From Phytopythium helicoides (Eukaryota; Oomycota; Peronosporomycetes; Pythiales; Pythiaceae): a stretch of 64,000 bases of DNA. The stretch covers positions 310,001 through 374,000 of the forward strand of contig JANFNE010000005.1 in the NCBI GenBank assembly GCA_024867545.1, in the 5' to 3' direction. The notes beneath the pieces were generated by a model, which was given only the letters and a program-made list of their open reading frames with translations, was not told where the DNA came from and ran no database searches. The position numbers and the translations under genes were made by a program. Of the stretch, positions 21,201 to 34,232 are shown one piece after another. Every line of letters begins with the position of its first letter. Within the stretch, counting starts at the first letter, position 1.

Positions 21201-24200
21201 TCGATGCGCAGAGTCGAACCGAGCAAGGATGTGACTATGTGTGCTTCTTCAAGGACAAATCATTGTCGGAGAGATGGGGATCCTATCAGTACTGTGGTAT
21301 TGACAGCAATGCTAATTGGCCGGGCACTGGAGGCCGCGCCCCTCTAATTATCCCAAGCGATTCATTCACGTTGTTATGGTGTACCGATGCGTCAAATGTC
21401 GACTGGGGTTGGAAATTTACAGTCACAGCAGAATTCCCGCCACTCGTCCCCCTGCAGCATCGTCTTGATCAACTCGACTGTCGTGCCTATGATGTGTTTG
21501 AAGTGCTGTACGAGAAGATGGACGCTCAAAGAGTCCCTCTACCGACCGAGTTTGAGAACTTTGATAAGTATCCTGATACTAGAGCCCTTGTGAACGAAGC
21601 CCGGAAGCAGGACCCAATGCGGAAGTTGTTGAGCCTCGCGATAAAAACATCAGAGCGGTCTGCGAAATCGGTCGCCAGAAGTTCACCACTCTACCGAGTC
21701 TTGAGTGAGTGCGGTGCAGTCGGTGTTTAAGGAGCGAAACTCAGAGTCAGAAATTCTGTGTGAACTGGCAAGTGGAAAGAGTTTGAAGCTATCAGGGTGG
21801 AGGATGGCTGGATTGAGCTTGTACTGCCTCCAAATATGACATGCGAAGACTCTCTCAACCCAGCTTATGAGCAGGAACGTCTGTGTGGTTGGATTTGGCA
21901 GCGAACAGGAGATTCTCTTCATGTAAGCCGTGTCAGTGCGTTCACTGAAGCCGAAGAGCTTCTCACTCTTGGCGTTGACGACACCTCCTTTGAACCGAAG
22001 CACTCCAATTTCGAGATGGATGAGAACAATGACGACCACGAGCAATTGACTGAATTCTCCTCACCGTTTACGTTCGACGCGCTCAAGGGTCAAATGAACC
22101 GTCTTCAAAACTTGGCGTACGATACTCACCGAGCACTAGCGACCAAGGCAACACAACAAGCACTGTTGAGGTACCTGTGCAGCAATCCCAGCGAGGCGCC
22201 AGCTCGATGGAGTGATATTGGTGGACCTGAGGAAGGTATGCTGCTACTTTCCCGATACTTTACGGAGGAGATTGGTCGAGAAGCCTTCAACAATCGCTCG
22301 CGAGTACTTGATGCACTTGAAAAACGCGTGAGGTCAATGCTTACCGCGGCCCAAGACGATGAGGCGTCATCTATTTTGCTTCAACGCTGCTTCTCGTTGA
22401 TTCAAGCCGGTGGCGAAATGCTACCTAGGGGCCGTGGCGCTCTTCGAGTATTGGAAAGCACTCATCCTTACCACGACAACATGGACCAGTACTGGCCGAT
22501 TGAGATCCCGGGTGCAAAGAAAATTAAGATTGTCTTTGACCGCCAAAGTAAGACGGAGACGGGGTGTGATTACGTAACATTTTACCGAGGCATCTCGATT
22601 CGCGAAGATATCGTTGGCCCTGCCCAGATCAGTGGGCGAGCTGATAATCAGAATTGGCCAGGATTTGGTGGTCGGCCGCCTTTGATTATCGACGGCGATT
22701 CCTGTGAAGTGTTTTTCCACTCGGATAGCAGCCAAAACGACTGGGGATTTAAGCTCTACGCCATCGGCATATTCGAGGAAGAAGCGCCACCGCCGTGTTT
22801 TGATCACGATCCGGCATTGGCAACAACAGCCATCAATGAGAATGGATCGCGCGCGGTTGGGCTGTTGTCTTTTGTGTTCTGGGTGCTTTCGGTGGTGGCA
22901 TGCATCCCTTCAGATGAACTGTCACCAGGCTCAGCAGGTTACCGCGCACTGCGGTCACCAAATTTGATCCGAGCACTTACAATGTGTGTTGAGGATATGC
23001 CCCAGAAAATCAAAATGTATGGTCTCCAAGTCATTACAGCAGTCACGCAGAGCCCTCACTTTCATGCAATGCCTGCCACTCAAATCGAACAGCTGAGGGA
23101 TGTACTCATCAAAAAACTCCAAGCGCAGCATCTTGTGGAGGAGCGCGTTGAAGCAAAGTCACCGTACTTGCAAGCCCTTATTGAATGCGCAACTGCCGTA
23201 GATCTAGCACTCGACAGCAACATCTACACGTCGTTGTCACATATTAATGATGAGGCGTACAAGTGGCAGAATGTGGACTTCAAGGGCTACTCAAACATGT
23301 GGGTTAGCCCACCAAGTTCTGTGGCCTCAGGTGCTCTACAATTTCGATTCCTGTTCACAACAGTAGTTGGCCCTATTACCCTATCACTGTTTGCCGGCAA
23401 TGATGCAGAGCTCAAGGTTCCGCAAGACAGATATGTTCTGCAATGGAGCGATACCGGTTTTCTACAACTCGGGATGGACTCTAAGGTCGAAAAAATCCCC
23501 GCGCTTTGTAGTCGCATCGTTGACGGTGATGTTATAACGGTTCAGATTGATACCAACCAGCAGACTATCGTATACCGAAGAAACAATGTTGTGGTTGCGA
23601 TAATTGCTGGTCCTCCAGAATCAGGCTCGCTGTTACCTTGGTCTCAGCTACCGCTTCAAAATGACAGGGTCCCTCTTGTGTTTAGTGTGGGACTAAAGAC
23701 ATCTGGAGACTCATCCAAGTCGTGTATTGAGTATTCTCTGTTTCAGCACTCTCCGATGGCGCTTGTATCGAGCCGTGTCGTCCCAGGGTGGTACAACAAG
23801 GTTGTAGACTCTATGGGCATGCTACTGGACTTGAGTGAGGATCGAGCATCGAAGGTTGTCACGAAGGAGAGTTCTCACCCTTTGACTCCACGAAAGGTAG
23901 ATGAAGAAGTGAGTAACGGATTTGTCAAAATTGATGGCGCCATCGCACTCGAAATCAGATTTGATCGAAAAACCAAGATTGAAGAAAGTGATTCACTTCG
24001 CTTCTATGCCACAGATAACGTCGAGGTAACCTCTCAAGGTAATATTGGCGCTTCAGCACTCATCAGTCTCTCTGGAATCGATGGCGGTGAAGATTCATCC
24101 CACCGACCAATGTGGTTCGCAACTGATCCAAACCGCCCAGTTAGCCATTTGTTGCGAGTTAAAGATATCGTCGTGCGATCGATCGATTGGGAATATGGCG

Positions 24201-27200
24201 ACGAAGATGGTGGCCAGGTGGAGCCGGAGTTGTCGAAGAACTGTGCTCTTGGGGTGGTCATAGCGGAACCGGTGTGCGAGTCAAATGGATTGCTAGTGGG
24301 CAGACAAGCTTGTACCGGTATGGATTCCGTGGCGCGTATGATGTGCAGAAGCGGCACTCAGCCTTTATGCACGACGCCCCTCTCGTGATCCCGGGAAACT
24401 CTTTGGTGTTTGAATTCCAACGAGCTCCGCAAAGAGAGCAGTTCGGAGGCAATGGCTCTTCCGCTCGATCTCGATGTTGAACCCCGTTTAAGTCCAGGTT
24501 TTGAAGGCTCTCTGAGGCTTTGCGGCTCGACAATATTGGCGCTCCCTGTAAACAGCCCCGTTGACGTTGACACCAGTCATATTAGCTCGACCGACTTGAC
24601 AATAGAGTTTTGGTTGCGCGCAGAACGCTCCACACGCACACTAGATGAGCGAACAAAGTCGATTGAAGTCCTCGCCTTAAACAATCGGGATGATCCTGGG
24701 CCGTCCGTGTCGGTTCTTGCTGATATAAATGGTAATTGCGTATTAGAGCTGACTGGCATGGAAAGGGCGACTACATCTCTGCTTACGGACACATCCGCCA
24801 AGCCTGGAGGTAACACATTACTATTTGATGCGTGGGTGCATCTTGCGATTGTGTGCTCTGGGTCAACCGCAAGTCTGTACCAAAACGCAAGAATATTATG
24901 GTCGTCAAAAGATCCTGCACTCGTTGCTTTCTTGACCGCCGCAAAGTTGCAGATACGCTTTGGTCCAGGGTCTCAAGGTGGAGAATCAACGCATCAATCG
25001 TTTTGTGGGAATCTGTATGATGTACGCGTATGGGACTCTGCCTTCAAACCAGAGCAGTTGCGCAGCCATGCCGTTGGACTTGAGAGTGTAGAAGCATTTT
25101 CAGAGCAGCAAAGTGGGAGTCGACCGAGTACTCCCGGTCGCGCTGGTCAGGCGCCTATTACGATGATTGCTGGCTTGGAGTCTCCTAGAGTTTCTTTGCC
25201 ATCCCCTCGCTCCCCGCGCTCACCGTCTTCGCGATCCATGTCTCTCGCTATTCCTCCCCTTATGAAGCAATGGGTCACGATTAATCGCAGCAGCTCTCGG
25301 GATCTAGCAACTGTTCGGCTCAACTGCGTAGTTCGTCCTCCAGGATCTCCATCTGATTCATCATCGTCTTTATCAAGCCAGAGGTCGATAGTCTACTACG
25401 AAGCTCACGCGCTATCTAATGGTATGATTTGCATCGGATGGATTGCGGACAACTTCCGAACGCCTAGCAATCGCTCATCGATGATCGGCGAAACACCGCT
25501 GTCTTTCGGCATTGAGCTGTCAACACGACTTGCCCATTTTGCTGGTACTAGCGGAGCGTTGTCGTCGTTCACGTCAAACTTTTCTCCTGCAAGTGGGGCG
25601 TCCAGCAATCTCAGCAGTCCGCGTGGAAGAAGAGGAAGTGGTGCCGATAGTAATAATGGGAAGCCTTTCTTCAACGATATATTCTGTCGGCAAGGTGATG
25701 TCGTTGGGTGTGCATTGCGTTGGGATACACGGGAGATGCTATTCTACGTAAATGGAGAGCTTGTCGCCCGCAACTTCATAAATCTCGACATCGATGGATT
25801 TTCTGGTAGTATTCATCCCAACAACAACCTTGGTGATGGCTGGACTCTTTTCTGAAGCCACAGAAGCAACTCGTGAGTTCGAAGAGCTGGTTGATGAGAT
25901 GGTGTCAATTGGGTTTTCGCGCCAGATCTCTTCCGAGGCTTTGGTCGTTTCGGGGGCCAAGGATGTACCTGCAGCTGTGGATTGGTTGCTAACCTCGTCT
26001 ACCTGACTCAACGGACTCAGGAGTGGCATACTCGATGAGCGCAGCACATCCGTCGGTAGGCTCATCACAGCGCTCTAGCTTTGTTTCAAGTCGCCGACTC
26101 CAGAACCTGAAATCAACGCAGCATGGTCCAAGCACAGGATTTATGCCGTCTGCAAGTATGGGAGCTCAAGGTGCCCAGGGTATTGCTTGGAACTTTGGGC
26201 AACGCCCATTTAAATACGAGCCGGTCTTCGATGGAGATGAGAGTGGAGGTGACAACGTCATCACTGTACTTCAAGCAGTCGGAGAACTCGCTGAAAATGC
26301 TCACTTGGAGGTGTTTGACTTTACTGAAGAGCGATGGGAGCGAATTGCGTACCGACACAGACTCCACGATCTCACACCTCGGCTTTTGGCTTGGTGGAAG
26401 CTCGATGAGGGAGTAGGTATGCTACTAGAAGACGCTACTCGCAGAGAATTAACTGGTGTCCTCCAAAAAGCAGAGAAGATAGCTGGGGGGAGGAATCTAG
26501 CTGGTGGGACCCCGACCATGAGCCTCCGGCTGCTGCAAAGCGCAGAAATGAGGATGCGTCGATGGTAGCACCGTTTTTTCTGACCGCCTTAAGCATTGAT
26601 GGAGCCGATGTGGTGACTAGCCAGCGCAAATCGAGTCATCCAAGACAAAGCAAGTATGGGGTTACCGATTCTTCGTGATTCCTCACTTTTCGTCTGCCTC
26701 AGTTGGACGTTGTCGCTTCCAGTCACCGATAGTGCGCTTCAGCGAAACGACTGCAATGGGTCTGCAAGCGCGGCATGATCGACAGCTCGTCAAATATGTA
26801 AATAAGGTAGCTCAAGCAAAGCAACTAACCACGACACAGCTACTTCGCGCTGCATGGAGCGAAATTGCACCCGATGCAGATGAATTGGTGCGCTGGCCAG
26901 TTTTAGTTGAAATAGCGACAGGCGTAGCTCCATTAGCCGCAGAACCTGTGCTACCTCCTCCAGCTCCGAATACTCTGCAAAGATCAAATACTTCCAACGG
27001 ATCTACAGAAGCTTTCGAATCACCGAACGAGCCATCCTTAGTGCCAGCTGTAGAGATCTCGGCAAGTGCGCGACTGGAGCTTCATGAGCGCCTTTCAAAA
27101 CGCTTCAAGTTGTTACAGGAGTTTAACTCGTCAGTCTCGAGGGTATTACCGTTGGTGCGTTTCGACTTCTCCATGAGTGGCGTTGACGACAAACCACCGC

Positions 27201-28538
27201 AGCAGCTTGGCCAACTGCTAGTGGCGCAGAGATATCGTATATTCAACACAGTCAAGCGTGGGGTATGGGATGCAGCATTGTCTCGGACATCGGTCTCAAC
27301 AAGCGTTGCAACAGTCGAAGTAACATTCAACCGGCCCAAGGCTATGCGTCATCGGGCTACTCGACAAGTGGACTCGGACGCTCGTGCGACGCTCTTTTCT
27401 CAGGCATTCCGGCAGCTAAATGCACTTGATGCAGCGCACTTCCGTCGGCCAGATAACTTGTACCACGTGACTTTTCTTGGTGAAAATGCCACTGACGCTG
27501 GGGGGCCATATCGTGAGACGCTTGCCCAGTTTTGCGAAGAGCTTGAGAGTGCACAGCTTCCACTGTTATTGCCTACCTCCAACGCACAGCACAATGTTGG
27601 TTCTGCACGCGACAAGTGGGTTCTCAATCCGGGTGCGTTGCTGATTTCGCCGACGATGGGACAACTACTCGAGTTTTTGGGCAAGCTCTTTGGAGCTGCA
27701 CTTCGAAGCAAGCACTACTTGGCACTGCACCTAGCTGTGCTGGTGTGGAAGCCTCTTGTTGGCGAATGCGTGACGCTTGACGACCTGGCATCTGTTGATT
27801 CGATGATCGTCAACTCCATGAGACAAATGCGCTCGATTGATACCCTCGGCGTGACAGAGGAGATGTTTGAAGACATCGTCATGGAGGTATTCACCACACT
27901 ATCAACTGATAACCGTGTTGTAGAACTCCTGCCAGGGGGTTCGTCCCGTGCGGTTACGTTCTCGTCTCGTAGCGAGTACGCCAACCTGGTTGAGCAGTAT
28001 CGGCTTCATGAAGGCGACATGGCAGTAGCCTGCGTTCGTCGAGGCCTTGCCAAAGTTGTTCCTATCAAGTTGCTTGGGTTGTTCACAAGCTCGGAGCTCG
28101 AGACGATGGTTTGCGGCACGCCCGAAATTGATGTGGATCTGCTGCAAAGATGCACCGAGTACTCTGGGTGTAACTCAACCGATGCACATATCGATTGGTT
28201 TTGGCGCGTGCTTCGCGAGTTCTCTCAAGATGAGCGAAGTGCCTTCTTGCGGTTCGTGTGGGGTCGTGCGCGATTGCCAGCTCACGAGAAGGAATTCTCG
28301 CAACTTATTCAAGCTGCAGTCCTTCAGCGTACCTTCGTCCGCTTCGTCTTCGCAGCGCAGACGAAGCATCGATGACTACTTGCCGGTGTCCCACACGTGC
28401 TTCTTTGCCCTCGAGCTGCCCGCGTACACGAGCGAGGCGGTGCTTCGAGAGAAGCTGCGATATGCTATTTACAACTGCCAAGAGATCGATGGCGATGGTG
28501 ATAGTGTTGCGGCCAACCAACTCGGCTGGGAGGAGTAA
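12257..28538 (+). CDS. Giant HECT-type E3 ubiquitin ligase with CUB-like, lectin, MIB/HERC2, SPRY and UBA modules
   Basis: Protein of about 5,400 residues that should transfer ubiquitin through a HECT cysteine. Start ATG 12257 gives MGAQAS, a typical N-myristoylation site. In order: helical N-terminus; a possible beta-propeller (NFLYTWNPSKGLSKVGTG, about 13,520); six CUB-like repeats (about 16300-16620, 18985-19375, 20555-20890, 21113-21440, 22448-22780, 23868-24440) sharing ESxHPY, PGA, FDxxSxTE, WPG and SDxSxxDWGF; a lectin-like domain (about 18390-18950) and another (24560-25060); MIB/HERC2-like inserts (about 18430-18660, 24160-24360); SPRY-like regions (23250-23760, 25230-25850); UBA (25870-26000); HECT (about 27300-28500) with catalytic Cys in VSHTCFFALELP (28398-28400). 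Eighteen one-base frame breaks interrupt it (near 12945, 14578, 15980, 16130, 16635, 18138, 18487, 20125, 20775, 21705, 21790, 24208, 24420, 25848, 26003, 26520, 26700, 28300). Resembles HECTD4/HERC-like giants. Confidence 0.85.
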
Positions 28539-28590
28539 GAAAGGGTACTTTCGAGTTGATCAAACTTCATACAACTGTATATTTTGCTCG

Positions 28591-31500
28591 TTATGACCTT
28601 CCATCGGTGTTTGCCTTTCGTCGTGCTCGCCGCCCGTCATCCCCGATAGCATTACTACCGTCGTCAGTATCAAAGTCGTCGTCATACTCTGTGTCGTCAC
28701 TCTCCTTTTCACTGGATCGTTTCTCGCTCATTGAAGGTACGCGAGGTGAAGGTGTTGTCGCCGGTGCCGTCGACGGTGGTGCAGGAGTTGGTGGGGACAA
28801 ATTTGTGTTTGTCACTGAACCACTTGTAGCGATAGCAGCCAGTTCCTTGATTTCAACTCCACTTTTCCGCTGCGGATTGGAAGAAACCGGTTGCTGCCTC
28901 TCGTTGTTCGGAGCTGCGGTAGAAGTTGACTGGGATGGAGTATCCGTTTTTATGTTTTCAATCCATTCTAGAAGATATTTGACCATAGCTGATGTGTTTT
29001 CAGACTCACCAGAGCCACCTATGACATCCACAGCGCACAAGGCCTGTTAATTAAATACAGCTTTGGTTGCAGCAAGAGGTGGCGCGCTACCTGTCGCTAA
29101 GGCATAAAGTTGTTTGATTTGGGCTGCCTCTTTCGATGTCCCAGCTGGAGCTGATGATGGAGATGTAATCTGAAGAAGTGACTGATATCGCTCCAGCTGC
29201 TCCTGCATCTCGCTCAGCTCATCCTCCTTCGAGTTCATCCTATCCGTAACCCAAACTGATGATATCAAATAGACTACACGTTAGTTTCACAACTTTCAAA
29301 ACTCGTTATACGATGCGTTGAACCAGTTTTCGCACCGTATCCATCCCGAATGCGCTCAATTTCTTGGTCCTTTTCAATAGACTCTGCAAATAGCTGCTCT
29401 TCTTTTTGACGAGCGGAGTCGCGCTCTTCTGTCACAACTTGTAATTGAAGTTGAAGCTCTTCTTCGGCTTCCTCGAGCTCATTGATCCGCTTGTGAAGGT
29501 TATCGCGCTCTTGTTTTCCCTCCTCATTGCTGCTCTCTGCATCCCTCTGCCACATCTCTAACGCCTGAATCTTGCCCTCGAGCCTTTCGATCTCGGCCAA
29601 GTAACGAAGCTCCTTGGTCTGAGCTTCAAGAAGAAGGGAATCACTTGCCTGCGATGTACTCTCTCCAGCCGAGCTCTGAGCATCTGGAGATGAAGGTCGG
29701 ACTTGCTTGGTTTCCGATGCATTGGCGATTTCAGCGGCGGCAGCTACAGCAGCGGCAGTGGCAGCCTCCGCTTGAGACAGTTTCTCCTGCCATTCTTTGA
29801 TACTCGTCTGCAGTGACTTGACTTGCTTCTCTAGTTGGTCAGCTCTTGATTTTAGCAAATTTTCTGCGGCAGTCTTTTCGTCTAATGACTTCTTTGTCAT
29901 ATCGAGCTCCTTTCTAAGACCATCTGTTCGTGTGGTTGCCTCTTGGTGTAGCTGCTTCAAACGATCATCCATTTGTTTTTCTTCTCAAGAAAAGATGTGC
30001 GAGATTGCTGCAGTTGTTCATGGAGTTGGTTCCCGAAAGACTCTTTCTCTTTGCGAACTTGCTCTGCCGCCTCGAGCTTTCCTCTTTAAATCGTCAACCT
30101 GCACATTTGCTGACATTAGTTCACCGTACATACTCGCAATCTTTGACTCTTGGTGTCCGTCTAGCTGCTCTTTGTTCTGAAGCTGCACACGAAGATTGGA
30201 GCATAGCTCTTCAAGGTCTTTCCGAGTTTGTTCTAGTGCTTCGATTGAGCGCTTTTGCTCTGCGCTTTTCATGACATTCGTTTTTATTTGGTGTTCCAAG
30301 TCATTAACCTTCGCTTCAAGAGACCTTCCATGCTGTCTTGCGAGCTCTGCCTCGTCTGTCATTTGCTGAAGTTCTGACTGTAACTTCGTATTTTGAGCTG
30401 CAGCATCAACAACTCGCATTGTTTCACCCTCGAGCTTGCTTCTCAACTCATAGTTTAGATTGCGAAGTTCGTTTACTTGCTTTTCCCACTCAATGTGTTC
30501 TAACTTCAGTTTGGCAATCTCTTCAAGGCGGTTAGATAGTTCTTGCTGTTTTTCACGTTCTACGACCTTTGCACGGTCCCATTGTGCTTTTGCTTCTTCG
30601 AGTATCAACGTCGCTCCTCGCTGAAGATGACGAACAAGATCTATTGCTTTCCCACCAACTTGCTCGATTGCTTTAGTCAACTTGTCAGTCTCCTGAGCTT
30701 CCTGGCCTAATATCTCAAATTGGAAGAGTGGAAGCATCTCCCATTCGACGCACGTCAGCTTAATAAATCTACCGGCAGCAAATCCAGTTGCTTTGGTCAG
30801 CACAATAGTTGCAATATTCTCAGCATCAATGTTGGCAGCATAGTCACCTAGCTCGTCCCACGTGTCGCCATTAAAGCTTGTTGCGATCCGTAATTTCTTC
30901 ACCCAGCAGAACCTGGGAGAGATTTTGCTTTCTTGGTTCTCTTCCAGTGGCCCATCCCCCGATACGTGGGCATTTCCAACTGGCTGAGGCTCCTCTTCTT
31001 GACTTCTGACTAAGGTTTTTGCGTGCCCATCTACTGATATTATAGTCAGTGCTTCCTGTGGTGTAGCGCCACTTTCTTTCTCGATTGAAGAATTCGTGAC
31101 GGCAGCTGCTGGAGTTCTGGGGCCTGCCGGAGAGTTACTGATGCAGTGCTCCAAGGCTGCAAGTCCAAAGTAGCATAAGAACTTAAGCGTATCTGCGGGC
31201 TCCTTTCCAGAGAGAATGTTAGTTGCTGTGGCAGCAATGATTACCGCGGCGGAACTCCCACTGCTGTCGGCCGCATGTTTTTTGTGATATGTCTCCTGGA
31301 CAAAATCAAGAATTCTAGTTAAGTAATCTGCACGATCGGTCTTCGAGACTAGTTGTCCGTAATCCTTTTGTGTGGCCGAATACAAGTGATCACCATACCC
31401 AGTATTAAGAATCACCATAGAGATTATGTCGTGCAGAAATCGGACCGGGGGTCGAGCAAACAGCTTGACAGGAACAACGTTTGTTTTCAACAAGTCCACC

Positions 31501-34133
31501 CATGACATGGTATAGCTCAAGATATCGTACGTCATGTCATGGTCTCCTGTGATCTCATCGAGCTTGTACTTCTGAAATTCCAATTGAAGCTCCTCGCGAG
31601 GCTTCAGTACAAATGTGGAGGTGGATGAGTGCGAAGCAGCATTTCCCCCCGTCAATTCTTGTGATTTGCTCATATCTGACGACGTTCTCACAGTATCAAG
31701 ACTTCCGGCAGCTAGGATACCTCCACGGATTACTACTGAATGAAAAACTCGAGGAAGCTCAAAGTCGACCGTTACGGACGGTGACTTATCACTAGGATCG
31801 GGAACCCAGAATTGCGCGCTATTCAGTCGTGTTTGCTTAGCATCCAGCTTCCGTGATGATGAGGCTATGCACTCGTCCGGGACCGACTTTGATTCCAAGC
31901 CGAGCGGGATCACATCACCCTTCCCGGTAAATTCGATGGATGCGTCCGTTGACTCATACACTTCCCATGCCTTTTCCCAAACTCTTGCAACCTCTGTAAT
32001 CTTGATCTTAACTTCCTCCCAGGATGTTACCTGTTTTTGGATCAGCTCTTGATCCGCAGGAGCCTGGTTTTCTTGGAGAATCGCCAGCTGTGAGGTGGAG
32101 TGCCTTACAAACTGCTTTACAACCTCGCTAAACTCAAATGTTCGTTGTCGTTCACTCTTAATCGTCTCTAGAATTGCAGATCGCTGAGATCGAACCATGG
32201 ACAACGTGATCGAAAGTCCTTTCTCTCGTTCTTCAAGCAGTTGTGCCTCTTCTCTAGAAAGCTTGGGAGGTGGTGAAGCTTGATCGATTGCATCTGGCTT
32301 TTTAAGGGATAAGACTGACTTTCGATGTGCCTTGAATCTCAGGATTTCGCTCATCATGTTGTTGATCAGCGCATTTTGAGTGCAAACCATTTCGTTTTCC
32401 AGCGACAAGAGATTCTCGCTTTCCTGATAAATGTTTTGCAGCTTGCTGCACATTTGACTTGCAGTCATGTGCCGCGCTGCTGAGTCGTCTCTCTTCCCGT
32501 GAACGTGAAGATTTTTTGTCGATTGAGAACTCCCTTGCAAAGACGAGTTGCGCTTTGTCCAAAGCTCCACATCCTTATGCAATGAGTCCTTGAACACAAC
32601 AATCAGGGTTCGGTGGTCTTTAGCCTTGGCCTCCATCCCTTTGATCTTCTGGGCCGTTGCTAACCATTCCATTTCGATTGGCTCAGCGATATCCTCTTGC
32701 ATAGAAGTCCTTAAGGTGCCTGATGCGCTTGTGTCCAAGTCACGAAGGGCCCGCATGAGCAACTCAATATCGCCTTTTTCCTCCAGCAACTTCCACTTGC
32801 GCGTCCGCTCTTCTCGAATCTTTTGATCAGCAAGTGCCTTTTCTTTTGCCAGCTTTTTTCGCTCCAGCTCGTGCTGTTTCGAAAGTTTAGCCTTGTCTTC
32901 CCATGTTTGAAGACGAATTCGATCCATCTCTTGAATCTGCTTTTCGTACTTTTTCACAATCTCTTCCTTTTCTTTAGGGTCCAATCCCAATGTCGACTCG
33001 GTTTGCTCCGACAGTTTCTTCTTGAGTGCAGCAATCTCCTCATTCAGCTGGCTGATTTGGCTTGACGCCTCATTCTTTTTGGCGTTTACCTTGATCGATT
33101 TCGCACGACTGGCATATTTCAGCGTACTCAGTGTCTCAGCAAAGTTAATGTTGGCGGGGGAGAGCGTGGCGAGCATCGAGCACAAGCTGTTTCCGCCGAG
33201 GGACTCCTGGAGCACGCGAGTGAGTTTAGAGTTGCGGTAAGGGATAAATACTTTCTTCCCAGTGCGAGATGCCTCAACTAGCGCGTTGATTACATTTCCG
33301 AGTGCGCTCAATGACTTGTTGATGTTGGCACCTTCTTTCAACCGGTCACCTTGTGCACCTGTGGATGCAGCGCGCTCAGAACCCGCCAAGTCAACAAGAT
33401 TGATTTTTGCAAATATGTTTTTGCTTTCGTCAGTGGAGTCTTTTTGGTGAATCTTGATAATGAAGATTGAGTGGGAGCGCGAGCTTTCAGCGTTCATCTG
33501 CGTATAGCCCACAGTCCTTGCTTGAGCTCCCTGGGCCATCAGATCGATGACCTCGTTTCGACTCTCTACCACTCTCTCCTGCAGATCCTTGACATAGATA
33601 CCTAGCACCGAATGCTCCTTGATCTCGAGCCCGCCCTTATTTTTCTTGGAGTTGCCGCTCGCGTCGAGCAGGTCGTAGATTATTTCGTTGTAGATCTCGA
33701 AGAACGAGCACTCAACAAGAAAAAGTTTGTTAGGGTTCTCGACCTTTTCAGCCTTGATACGCTCAAAGATAGCCTTGTTCATGCGAGGAATTAATCCCTC
33801 CAGCTTCTCCGATCCGCTCACACCACTCATGCTGAAGGTTTTACCACTCCCGGTCTGTCCGTATGCAAAGATTGTGCCATTGTATCCACCGAATGCGCGG
33901 TCCAAGATTGGCGCTCCAATATCTTCGAAAACCTGCTCCTGGGGCGAGTCAATCCCGTACACGTGATCGTACGCGAATGTATGCTTTTCGCTTGGGTTGT
34001 CGAGGTTGGTCAGGATGGCGTTGCCGTTCTCGCAAAGGAAGCATGAGGCAGCCTGCTCGCGTAGCTCACGCTCATTCATAGGGCGGCAGCGTACCGCAAC
34101 GCGGATGTTCTCGACCTCCTTCTCGTCCTTCAT
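28591..34133 (-). CDS. Kinesin motor protein with split discoidin-like and IFT54-like CH tail domains
   Basis: N-terminal motor (residues 8-350): P-loop GQTGSGKT at 92-99, switch I NAESSRSHSIF, switch II LVDLAGSERA, and the neck-proximal GANINKSLSALGNVI. Start ATG 34133. Coiled coil to about 480, a helical region, then a discoidin (F5/8C)-like first half (about 764-804, VTVDFELPRVFHSVVI), an inserted domain (about 844-1001) resembling the CH-like N-terminus of IFT54/TRAF3IP1 (RPPVRFLHDII, GYGDHLY, LSGKEPADTL), and the discoidin second half (about 1067-1144, KKLRIATSFNGDTWDELGDY...FQFEILG). A long coiled coil follows. Introns near the 3' end: 29256-29323 and 29019-29090. Two one-base frame breaks near 30080 and 29975. 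The unlike tail excludes a simple kinesin-3 or kinesin-5 assignment; subfamily undecided. Confidence 0.88.
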
Positions 34134-34232
34134 GGTGGTTCAGCGTGATGTATATCGGACTCTCCTCCTACGTTCGAGTAAGGGTGCAGGTCCTTTGGCT
34201 TTCTACTGCTTGAGCATGTTCGTGATCTCAAA

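Noticed and set aside
12257..28538. Splitting the HECT locus into many small genes along the reading-frame breaks
   Set aside because: Breaks fall inside single CUB-like and SPRY-like units, no start contexts or introns fit at the joins, and adjacent segments complete each other's domains.
28556..29050. 164-codon plus-strand ORF after the HECT stop
   Set aside because: It is the reverse of the Ser/Asp/Pro-rich kinesin C-terminal exon, whose splice junctions are coherent.
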